This document shows, one piece after another, positions 1 through 5,561 of a DNA stretch of 5,561 nt. Both the position numbers and the translations under genes were made by a program. The DNA comes from Candidatus Latescibacterota bacterium. Lineage in GTDB: Bacteria > Krumholzibacteriota > Krumholzibacteriia > Krumholzibacteriales > WJIX01. The notes below the pieces were generated by a model. That model searched no databases. It was given only the letters and a program-made list of their open reading frames with translations, and was not told the origin of the DNA. The stretch is from assembly GCA_030643145.1 (NCBI GenBank), contig DAOWMJ010000144.1, positions 1 to 5,561 on the forward strand, written 5' to 3'. The first letter of the stretch is position 1; each line of letters starts with the position of its first letter.

Positions 1-12
1 AAACTAAATAAA

Positions 13-2223
13 CTACAGCAGTTTACCGGAAAAGCGGCTCGCGTTTCTGATATAAACTACAGAATTCAGTCCCTCTGATAATTCCATCATCCTTTCGGCA
101 TATTTATATTCCTGGCCCCTCTCAGGGATCATTAAACCAAATAGAACAAGGTCCGCGTCCTTACTATTTGATACAATAACTTCGTGCAATGACATTCCAT
201 CCTTCCTCACTACTACTTCACTCTCCGCTTTAATCCTCACAGATTGAATCAGCTCCTTGAGGTTATTCTCAATCGCTATCCTTTCCCGATCATCATTCAC
301 AATGGAACGCACAACTATCCTGGCTTTTTCCCATCTGGGATTCATCTTGAGAAGATGGGCCAGCAAAAACATTAAATCTCCGTTATTTTCGAGTCCACCC
401 CACCACAGATCTATACGTCCCTTGTAATTTCTTCCCTTCAAGGGGGCCAAACGAGCTATTATGGTACATATTTCAATATTTGAGATGGTTCTCATTATCT
501 TAAGCTGGGAGACAAGCTTCTCTGTCCTTTTAGGCCAACCAAACATTACTGTGTTAGCGCCCATGGTACCAACCCCGTTCGCCTGCGCGATATTTATCAC
601 ACCCGTTATAAAATCAGGAGCTACATTGACTTCGCTGAAAGCAATTATATTGTTGTCATCGAGCACTCTATCCATGCTTGCTTTAATCTGCCCGATTTCA
701 ATTTTATCCCTACTTAGCATCCCTTCGATAACCTGGCAAGCTGTAATAATACCCCTGTTTTGATTAAAGCAAGCCGCCAGATAAACAAGATCCAACTCGG
801 TTGATATACTATCGGTAAACACTATTATGTGCGGACGCCAGTTTCGCGGCTCTATCTTATGCTTCTTAAGTCTTACCAGAGAGAAACGCGCCAACGACAT
901 CCACATACCCGCCCTCACATCTCCCCATCTTTTTCTAAGCGCTCTATTTCTCAGAACCAGGTAAATACCCAATTCGACCGCCATGGCCACAACACACGCG
1001 ACCGGATTAAGCAGGAACATCACAAACAACGCTCCCATAGCGCCTATCATGGAAATATGCCAGGGAACATTTATGGTGGGACGATATGAAGGATCTCCCA
1101 CCATCTTTTCCATGGCGGCGCTTAGATTAATTATCACATAGAGAGTAAGAAATAAGATCGTAACAAACTGGGCGACAGCGTTTAGATCACCGAGAGAAAC
1201 AGCTATAATGGCTAACGCCCCGGTTACCCATGTAGCAATCGTGGGCTGGCCGCTTTTTGATAGACGGGATAAAAATTTTGGCGCTAACCCATCTTCCGAT
1301 AGCGCCTGTAAAACCCTAGGACCGGCCAGGACACTCCCGAAGGCGGAGGACAATATAGCGCCCCACATACCCGCGAAAACCAACACAGGGCCTAAAAGTG
1401 CGGTTTGTGTCCAACTATCTATTCCCCGTTCAGACAGCATTTCAAATCCAACTGAATTGGTTACCGAAAACACGATGGGAATAGATATGTAGACCACCAC
1501 CCCGGTGAGAACGGCCAGAATTGTTCCCCGGGGAATGCTGCGGCTTGAATCTTTTAAATCTCCACTCATTCCAATCCCCGCTGTAAATCCCGTAACAGCG
1601 GGAAAGAATACGGCAAAAACATACCAGAATCCCTCCGGCGCGCTCCTGTAGGTCGTAGTCATTTCGGGAGATCTTAATCCTGTAGAAAACGCTCCGATAA
1701 CCAGGGCAATTATTGACAGACCAACGGCAATCATAATTGGAATCTGAAGCCTCAAAGCGAGAGAAGCGCTTTTGCCGGACAGCACGGTTATAATAACAAT
1801 TATTACCACGGCAATAAATTGAATCATATGGGGTGGTATAACTCCCATACTCTGAGGCCACAATACGGCGAAACTCTCCGCCAGCCCAAAACTGTAGAAG
1901 GTGATACTCAATGTTCGACAAAGATATAAAGGCATCCCTATCGCTCCTCCCAGCTCCAGCCCCAGGCTGTGGGCTATTATATAGTATTCTCCCCCCACAC
2001 CTATACGCATATTTGTAGCTATAGCCGAAGCGCTCATCCCGGTTATGAATGTAATCATACTGGAGATAACAACAATAAATATCATCAACGGCAATCCCAG
2101 GTTTCCCAGAGCCCACCCCAATCTCAAATACATAACCAGACCCAGGATTGTTAGAACACTCGGGACATATACACCCATAAAAGTTCCGAACTTCGGAGAG
2201 GCGTTTTTGCGCGTTTGGTTCAT
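13..2223 (-). CDS. Prokaryotic SLC12-type cation-chloride cotransporter (CCC family)
   Basis: A 736-residue membrane protein, probably a secondary transporter coupling chloride to Na+ and/or K+ in the inner membrane. The N-terminal half (about residues 13-425) has about 12 hydrophobic segments of the APC fold. CCC signatures are visible: GTFMGVYVPSVLTILG (13-28), ITGMSASAIATN (60-71), GGEYYIIAHSLG (77-88), PAVTGFTAGIGMSGDL (208-222 region) and LSSAFGSVLAGPRVLQAL (291-308). Y110 in FYSFGLAE aligns with the K+-site tyrosine of NKCC1. S292-S293 align with the TM8 serines that bind Na+ in NKCC1 and are lost in K-Cl cotransporters. The soluble half (about 440-736) starts with WRPHIIVFTD and contains DLWWGG near 605, as in the CCC C-terminal domain, so the protein is full length. 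The start at 2223 keeps the conserved GTF near the N-terminus. The ribosome site there is weak (AGTGAAG). Generic amino-acid permease is the alternative, but the C-terminal domain argues for CCC. Substrate is inferred. Confidence 0.88.
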   Translation of the reverse strand: MNQTRKNASPKFGTFMGVYVPSVLTILGLVMYLRLGWALGNLGLPLMIFIVVISSMITFITGMSASAIATNMRIGVGGEYYIIAHSLGLELGGAIGMPLYLCRTLSITFYSFGLAESFAVLWPQSMGVIPPHMIQFIAVVIIVIITVLSGKSASLALRLQIPIMIAVGLSIIALVIGAFSTGLRSPEMTTTYRSAPEGFWYVFAVFFPAVTGFTAGIGMSGDLKDSSRSIPRGTILAVLTGVVVYISIPIVFSVTNSVGFEMLSERGIDSWTQTALLGPVLVFAGMWGAILSSAFGSVLAGPRVLQALSEDGLAPKFLSRLSKSGQPTIATWVTGALAIIAVSLGDLNAVAQFVTILFLTLYVIINLSAAMEKMVGDPSYRPTINVPWHISMIGAMGALFVMFLLNPVACVVAMAVELGIYLVLRNRALRKRWGDVRAGMWMSLARFSLVRLKKHKIEPRNWRPHIIVFTDSISTELDLVYLAACFNQNRGIITACQVIEGMLSRDKIEIGQIKASMDRVLDDNNIIAFSEVNVAPDFITGVINIAQANGVGTMGANTVMFGWPKRTEKLVSQLKIMRTISNIEICTIIARLAPLKGRNYKGRIDLWWGGLENNGDLMFLLAHLLKMNPRWEKARIVVRSIVNDDRERIAIENNLKELIQSVRIKAESEVVVRKDGMSLHEVIVSNSKDADLVLFGLMIPERGQEYKYAERMMELSEGLNSVVYIRNASRFSGKLL

Positions 2224-2268
2224 GCAATCTTCACTTTCTATAATCTATCAATTCGAATATTTGTTCAC

Positions 2269-2300
2269 ATTATATTAATCGAAGCCCATCGTCATGTAAA
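2269..2300 (-). promoter_or_regulatory. Weak promoter candidate for the cotransporter gene
   Basis: On the minus strand a perfect TATAAT lies at 2274-2269, 45 bases before the cotransporter start. The best upstream hexamer is TTTACA at 2300-2295, but the spacer is 20 bases, longer than the usual 16-18. The -10 box is good and the -35 pairing is poor. The site lies after the hairpin that follows the AbgT gene, which suits independent transcription. The surrounding DNA is AT-rich, so a chance match is quite possible. Confidence 0.3.
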
Positions 2301-2309
2301 GCGTTAGCA

Positions 2310-2330
2310 ATCCGCCTTTATTAGGTGGAT
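2310..2330 (-). terminator. Terminator-like hairpin after the AbgT gene
   Basis: An 8-bp stem (2310-2317 with 2323-2330, one G-T pair) closes a 5-base loop, starting 9 bases after the stop codon of the AbgT gene. The stem sequence is ATCCGCCT / AGGTGGAT. There is no strong run of T after the stem on the minus strand (TTGC follows), so intrinsic termination may be partial. It could instead be an mRNA 3'-end stabilising structure. Confidence 0.45.
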
Positions 2331-2338
2331 AGATTAAA

Positions 2339-3883
2339 TTAAGGGCTCAGATAAAGCGGGGCGCCGGGCCCGGTAGGAAGACCGAGTAACATCCAGATTC
2401 CCAGAAGTATCAACCAGAAGATAGAAAATATTACCGAGTACGGTAACATGGTGGCAATGATAGTGCCTATGCCGTAACGCTCGTCGTACTTCTGCGCGAA
2501 CGCGACAATTAGGGCGAAATAACTCATCATAGGGGTTATAATATTGGTTACCGAGTCTCCTATTCTGAACGCCGCCTGTGTTATACCCGGGTGATAACCG
2601 ACCAGCATGAACATGGGTACAAAGATAGGCGCCATTATGGCCCATTTTGCCGAAGCGCTTCCCATAAAGAAATTAATAAAGGCTGAGAGGATCACAAAAG
2701 AAATTAAAAGCGAGATCCCCGTAAATCCAATCGATTTTAGTAGTTCGGCTCCCTTAATGGCCAGCAATACACCTATATTGCTATTCTTAAAGTAATAGAC
2801 AAACTGACCGGCGAAGAATACCAGAATGATATATCCGGCTAACCCCTTCATAGATTTGGTCATTTTCTTTATTACATCTTTATCATTTTTAATGGTTCCC
2901 ACCGCTATACCGTAGGCAAGCCCCGGAACAAAGAAAAACACCAGTACGGCGGTAATCAATCCATCCATAAAAGGGGAGTGAAGCAGAGAACCGGTTTCTG
3001 GATTTCTCAATATACCATTTTCCGGCAGAGTCGCGAGGAGAAGAGCGGCAACAACAGCCGCGCAGGCGATTCCCGCCCATATCAACCCCTTCTTTTCATA
3101 GGAGGTGACACTCTCCAGTTCTTCCACATCTCCATCGTATTTTCCTAATCTGGGTTCCACAAAACGTTCGGTAACCCATGTCCCTAAAATAACCACCATG
3201 AATGCAGAAACCAGCATGAAGTAGAAATTAACAGCCGGATTGATCTGCATCTCAGGAACTATGAGCTGTGCCGCCCCCTGGCTCAACCCCGCCAGAATGG
3301 GATCGACCGAGCCAATAAGAAAATTGGCTCCGAATCCTCCGGATACACCGCAGAAGGCAGCCGCAAGACCGGCGATCGGGTGACGCTTGAAAGCCGCGAA
3401 AACCATAGCCCCCAGTGGAATCAACACAACGTATCCCACGCTGGACGCCAGGTGAGACAACACCCCCGCTGTCACTACCGCCGCCGTAACCAGTCTCCTG
3501 GGCGCCGCGAGAACCAGGTGTCGAAGCAGAGTCGCTATCAAACCGGAACCTTCTGCGACTCCGATTCCGATCATTGCTACCATCACTATTCCAAGGGGAG
3601 GAAAGTAAACGAAATTATCGGTAGTGTTCACGAACATAAACCGAAGGCCGTCCGCGTTGAGCATACTGATCGCCTTAATTATTTTTCCAGTACCCGGGTG
3701 TATGGCGGTAATGCCCAACCTGTAAATCAGATCGGAAACTATTACCACAATAATCGCGGAAATAGCGAACAGGGTGGCGGGATGGGGCAGGCGGTTGCCT
3801 GTTTTCTCTATCCGGTCCAGTATCCGTAATAACCTGGGTCTATCTTTACCATTACTGCTGATAGCTTTCGCGGTTTCATTCAT
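2339..3883 (-). CDS. abgT: AbgT-family transporter (p-aminobenzoyl-glutamate / antimetabolite transporter, MtrF-like)
   Basis: A 514-residue inner-membrane transporter, the usual family length. The N-terminus carries the family phrase RIEKTGNRLPHPATLF (24-39). Residues important in MtrF are all present with matching spacing: D194 (GSVDPILAGL), S411 and W414 (GSASAKWAIMAPI), P432, R440 and D443 (HPGITQAAFRIGDSVTN), and P451 (ITPMMSYF). The W-P-R-D-P spacings of 18, 8, 3 and 8 equal those of MtrF W420-P438-R446-D449-P457. Known members either import p-aminobenzoyl-glutamate (E. coli AbgT) or export sulfonamides and p-aminobenzoate (MtrF, YdaH). The sequence alone does not decide between these. 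The ATG at 3883 is supported by GGAG at 3895-3892 with an 8-base spacer. No peptidase genes (abgA/abgB) are adjacent. An insertion sequence sits just upstream, while downstream a hairpin separates it from the cotransporter gene. Family assignment is secure; direction and substrate are not. Confidence 0.93.
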   Translation of the reverse strand: MNETAKAISSNGKDRPRLLRILDRIEKTGNRLPHPATLFAISAIIVVIVSDLIYRLGITAIHPGTGKIIKAISMLNADGLRFMFVNTTDNFVYFPPLGIVMVAMIGIGVAEGSGLIATLLRHLVLAAPRRLVTAAVVTAGVLSHLASSVGYVVLIPLGAMVFAAFKRHPIAGLAAAFCGVSGGFGANFLIGSVDPILAGLSQGAAQLIVPEMQINPAVNFYFMLVSAFMVVILGTWVTERFVEPRLGKYDGDVEELESVTSYEKKGLIWAGIACAAVVAALLLATLPENGILRNPETGSLLHSPFMDGLITAVLVFFFVPGLAYGIAVGTIKNDKDVIKKMTKSMKGLAGYIILVFFAGQFVYYFKNSNIGVLLAIKGAELLKSIGFTGISLLISFVILSAFINFFMGSASAKWAIMAPIFVPMFMLVGYHPGITQAAFRIGDSVTNIITPMMSYFALIVAFAQKYDERYGIGTIIATMLPYSVIFSIFWLILLGIWMLLGLPTGPGAPLYLSP

Positions 3884-3955
3884 AAGATTAACTCCGTTTA
3901 TGAGCCAAAGGATTTTATGAAAACTAATATTTTACCCCCCCGGCTTCAAGTCTTT

Positions 3956-3984
3956 ATTGTAATTGAATTTTTCGATTTGATAAA
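3956..3984 (-). promoter_or_regulatory. abgT: Weak promoter candidate for the AbgT gene
   Basis: On the minus strand TACAAT (3961-3956, five of six consensus bases) lies 17 bases after TTTATC (3984-3979, only three of six). It is about 70 bases upstream of the AbgT start, in AT-rich DNA. Between it and the gene is a run of seven G on the minus strand (3941-3935). The correct spacing and good -10 are the only support. Confidence 0.25.
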
Positions 3985-4013
3985 AAACTTTGGATTGCGC
4001 AGCAAAAAATGGC

Positions 4014-4041
4014 AAAATAGCAAATAATTAATTTGTCTCAA
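4014..4041 (-). promoter_or_regulatory. Possible hybrid promoter across the insertion-sequence end, facing the AbgT gene
   Basis: TTGAGA at 4041-4036, inside the terminal inverted repeat of the insertion sequence, matches five of six -35 bases. With a 16-base spacer the flanking host DNA supplies TATTTT at 4019-4014, four of six -10 bases. A transcript would read out of the element toward the AbgT start about 130 bases away. This is a pattern-based inference in AT-rich DNA. The -10 is mediocre. Confidence 0.25.
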
Positions 4042-4059
4042 CGTTGATATGACTTCAGC
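4032..4059 (+). repeat. Terminal inverted repeat, transposase 3' side
   Basis: TTTGTCTCA (4032-4040), nine unmatched bases, then TGACTTCAGC (4050-4059). The same two blocks occur in inverted orientation at 5561-5536. The nine-base middle part includes the palindrome CAACGTTG (4039-4046), which is absent from the other arm. This is probably a recognition site of the IS110-type recombinase and marks the boundary with host DNA on the AbgT side. Confidence 0.8.
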
Positions 4060-4204
4060 TGTCAACAAATAATTTATATTTTTCTTTTTTACATGTACAG
4101 ATCCTTTCAGATTTTGTAGCTTGGGAAGAGGTAGAGCCAATAATAACGACGGTTGATCCCGCTGATATTCGTGGGTTGGTTACCACCTTACTTTTTTCCG
4201 TCAG

Positions 4205-4295
4205 GCGCCTTCCTCACTCTGAGAACGAGGATTTATTGAGACCTCTCAACGTTGTCGAGGGTTACGCCAAACCGGGGCTGTACCTCAACCCGAAG
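4205..4295 (-). ncRNA. Candidate bridge RNA / seekRNA of the IS1111-type element
   Basis: On the transposase strand, 30 to 120 bases after the stop codon, the DNA can fold into three consecutive hairpins. The first pairs 4289-4283 with 4260-4254, 4282-4280 with 4265-4263, and 4278-4276 with 4268-4266, leaving a 7-base loop (about 13 pairs). The second pairs 4249-4245 with 4240-4236 around AGGT. The third pairs 4231-4227 with 4215-4211 around an 11-base loop. Segment 4254-4244 (CAACGTTGAGA) is identical to the element's own end at 4046-4036, as expected for a donor guide. In known IS1111-group elements the guide RNA that chooses the insertion site is encoded here, downstream of the transposase. 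Exact ends, processing and the target guides are not determined. I folded it by hand only. Confidence 0.55.
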
Positions 4296-4325
4296 CTATC
4301 TTTAAAAAACTATGTTACCATATAT

Positions 4326-5438
4326 TTAACCTGTCTGTTTTACTTCATGAGCAATAGCCCACATGAAGGCTGCAACTTCTCGAGCGATTGCTGTGACAAC
4401 TTTGTTCTTATTCTTCCCTCTGGCAACGAGTCTTCTGTACCGTTTGCATAGTCGCAGTTGTGCCTTCCATGCGATGTTCTGGATTGAAAGAGGGAGACTT
4501 TCAAGGCGAGCCCGAATGGCAGGAGAGACTTTTGCCGGATGTCGGTAGGCCCATGCGCCTTCGATTAACACTCGGCGCACGTGGCTATTGCCCGTCTTAG
4601 TGATACTGCCGAGGCGTCGTTTACTGCCGCTGGTGTGTTCACTGGGAATTAGCCCGAGAAATGCCATCAGTTGCCGGGGATTGTCAAAGCGTGTAATATC
4701 ACCTAATTCAGCGGCAACAGTGAGGGCAACAATAAATTTGACGCCACGGAGCGCCTGATAAGCCTCCACAAAAGGGTAAAGTCGCCAGTTCTCGGCGATT
4801 TCATGAAGCTCAACCATAATATGATCGAGACGTTCTGTGTGTTGAGAAATTGCTTGGATGTATTCCTGGAATACAGTCTTTTGAGCTTGTGTTGGACAAG
4901 TGATCTTAGAAAGCCAGCGCAGATGGGCTTTGCCCCAGTTCGCTGTACCATCGTAACGGATATCAAGACGCAGGAGAAAAGATTTAAGACGAGCCTTGGC
5001 AGCCTTTAGATCATGAATTGCATCTTCTCGCGCACGAGATAGATCCCGTATCGCTTCGTCTTCAGATCGTGGAACATAGACAGAAGTTAAATCACCCGAA
5101 CGCATAAGGCGCGCCAGTTGAATAGCATCGCGATGATCGGTTTTGATACGGTCTCCAGATTTACGTGGTATCAGCGATGGAGCAACCACGTAACATTGAT
5201 AGCCCTTCTTGGTTAGATATCGGTAGAGACTGTACCCGCAGGGTCCAGCTTCATAGACAAAAATAAGTTCCCTTGCCTTAGATTGCATCCTACGGACAAG
5301 CTTGTCTATATCGGAGTTGCGGGTTCCGATTCGACCAACAAATATTACCTCGGCGGTGCGTTCATCGGGCGCATAGGCAACGGAAATGGAATCTTTATGA
5401 CTATCCATGCCGATGAAAAGTGTGTTATACTGTTCCAT
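4326..5438 (-). CDS. IS110-family transposase (DEDD recombinase)
   Basis: A 370-residue recombinase, close to the usual length of 300-400. The RuvC-like N-terminal domain (about 5-160) shows the four acidic catalytic positions: D12 in GMDSHKDS, E63 in VYEAGPCGY, and D101 and D104 in KTDHRDA. Residues about 130-215 are helical and charged, probably coiled-coil. The C-terminal domain (about 225-310) has the helix-hairpin-helix-like LRGVKFIVALTVAAELGDI (230-248) and the conserved SGSKRRLGSITKTGN (270-284). S270 is the likely catalytic serine. The family cuts and joins DNA without flanking duplications, through a circular intermediate and guided by an element-encoded RNA. The start at 5438 has a strong site, CGGAGGT at 5450-5444, with a 5-base spacer. 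The frame is open throughout and all key residues are kept, so the protein is probably functional. Confidence 0.95.
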   Translation of the reverse strand: MEQYNTLFIGMDSHKDSISVAYAPDERTAEVIFVGRIGTRNSDIDKLVRRMQSKARELIFVYEAGPCGYSLYRYLTKKGYQCYVVAPSLIPRKSGDRIKTDHRDAIQLARLMRSGDLTSVYVPRSEDEAIRDLSRAREDAIHDLKAAKARLKSFLLRLDIRYDGTANWGKAHLRWLSKITCPTQAQKTVFQEYIQAISQHTERLDHIMVELHEIAENWRLYPFVEAYQALRGVKFIVALTVAAELGDITRFDNPRQLMAFLGLIPSEHTSGSKRRLGSITKTGNSHVRRVLIEGAWAYRHPAKVSPAIRARLESLPLSIQNIAWKAQLRLCKRYRRLVARGKNKNKVVTAIAREVAAFMWAIAHEVKQTG

Positions 5439-5443
5439 GGTTG

Positions 5444-5450
5444 ACCTCCG
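5444..5450 (-). promoter_or_regulatory. Strong Shine-Dalgarno site of the transposase gene
   Basis: CGGAGGT on the minus strand ends 5 bases before the ATG at 5438. It is the strongest ribosome-binding site in the window and fixes the transposase start. Confidence 0.85.
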
Positions 5451-5535
5451 TGTTAGGGCGAATGGTTTATGCCATAATGAGGCACTGGTTTCTTAGAGAT
5501 TAACCCTCGATAAAGCGGGGGTCAGCCTTTTTCCT

Positions 5536-5561
5536 GCTGAAGTCATTATGTCTGAGACAAA
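5536..5561 (-). repeat. Terminal inverted repeat, transposase 5' side
   Basis: On the minus strand: TTTGTCTCA (5561-5553), seven unmatched bases, then TGACTTCAGC (5545-5536). It pairs with the arm at 4032-4059. The middle part contains CATAAT (5550-5545), which resembles a -10 box. The window ends exactly at the outer edge of the repeat, so a longer match cannot be excluded. Confidence 0.8.
5545..5550 (-). promoter_or_regulatory. Candidate -10 box of a circle-junction promoter for the transposase
   Basis: CATAAT at 5550-5545 on the minus strand matches five of six -10 bases and lies about 107 bases before the transposase start. No -35 box is visible within the window, because the expected position lies beyond the edge. 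If the element circularises, TTGAGA at 4041-4036 in the opposite end would lie about 17 bases upstream, provided about six bases separate the two repeats at the junction. IS110-family circles are known to form such promoters. The geometry here is inferred. Confidence 0.35.

Larger units (their letters stand above)
4030..5561 (-). mobile_element. IS110-family insertion sequence, IS1111-group layout, left end at the window edge
   Basis: The element comprises the DEDD transposase gene, about 123 bases of leader inside the window, and about 270 bases of non-coding DNA after the transposase stop. Its limits are set by a two-block inverted repeat. TTTGTCTCA + 9 bases + TGACTTCAGC reads rightward from 4032 to 4059, and the same blocks with a 7-base gap read leftward from 5561 to 5536. 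A long 3' non-coding region with subterminal inverted repeats is typical of the IS1111 group. Classical IS110 members have the long non-coding part at the 5' side and no clear inverted repeats. The exact ends are uncertain by several bases because IS1111-type elements extend a little beyond the repeats, and the 5' end may lie just outside the window. The transposase is intact, so the element may be active. Confidence 0.85.

Noticed and set aside
1442..2227. 261-codon open frame on the minus strand overlapping the cotransporter gene
   Set aside because: It is a frame-shifted shadow of the conserved membrane half of the cotransporter. The translation has scattered Cys, Tyr and Arg and resembles no family.
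3380..3829. 149-codon open frame on the plus strand within the AbgT gene
   Set aside because: It is antisense to a well-conserved transporter gene. The translation is rich in His, Arg and Gln with no recognisable domain.
3995..4005. Small inverted repeat TTGC-GCA-GCAA in host DNA near the element, considered as the insertion target
   Set aside because: Only four pairs, about 30 bases away from the element end, so no better than chance.
4060..4065. Perfect TTGACA on the minus strand just inside the 3' repeat
   Set aside because: No -10-like hexamer lies 16-18 bases downstream (the bases there read CGTTGA, GTTGAG or TTGAGA), so it is not a convincing promoter by itself.
3946..4140. 64-codon open frame on the minus strand across the insertion-sequence end
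   Set aside because: It runs from element DNA through the terminal repeat into host DNA, with low-complexity Lys/Asn-rich content typical of AT-rich non-coding DNA.
4176..4451. 91-codon open frame on the plus strand over the element's 3' non-coding part
   Set aside because: It overlaps the transposase 3' end in antisense and the candidate structured RNA, with no ribosome site or recognised domain.
5503..5522. Hairpin (ACCCTCG / CGGGGGT, 6-base loop) followed by a short T run on the plus strand
   Set aside because: It is well paired only on the plus strand, using a G-T pair. On the transposase strand it has an A-C mismatch. The T run begins four bases after the stem, and no plus-strand gene precedes it.

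Overview
The window is bacterial DNA. Three long genes all lie on the minus strand: an SLC12-type cation-chloride cotransporter (13-2223), an AbgT-family transporter (2339-3883), and an IS110-family insertion sequence (transposase 4326-5438) placed just upstream of the AbgT gene. The AbgT and transposase genes have purine-rich Shine-Dalgarno sites, and gaps between genes are short. Both transporters belong to families common in Gram-negative and uncultured environmental bacteria. I could not assign a phylum from the sequence. The G+C content looks intermediate, and the leaders are AT-rich.

Region by region: 13-2223 encodes a 736-residue CCC transporter with an APC-fold membrane half and a soluble C-terminal half. 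The gap 2224-2338 holds a terminator-like hairpin 9 bases after the AbgT stop and a weak promoter candidate for the cotransporter, so the two genes are probably separate transcription units. 2339-3883 encodes a full-length AbgT/MtrF-type transporter with all the expected functional residues. 3884-4030 is an AT-rich leader. From about 4030 to the window edge lies the insertion sequence. Its ends are marked by a two-block inverted repeat: 9 + 10 identical bases at 4032-4059 and 5536-5561. The transposase has a long non-coding stretch (about 270 bases) between its stop codon and the 3' inverted repeat, the layout of the IS1111 group of IS110 elements.

The most interesting part is that 3' non-coding stretch. 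On the transposase strand it can fold into three consecutive hairpins (4289-4211). It carries an 11-base copy of the element's own end (4244-4254 against 4036-4046), which is what a donor guide of a bridge RNA/seekRNA should look like. I propose it encodes the RNA that guides this recombinase. The assignment rests on layout, hand folding and the guide-like match. It has not been tested by search or experiment.

The two transporters are probably involved in ion/osmotic balance (CCC) and in uptake or efflux of aminobenzoyl-type compounds (AbgT). Nothing in the sequence shows that they act together. The insertion lies about 150 bases upstream of the AbgT start and points the same way, so an effect on AbgT expression is possible.
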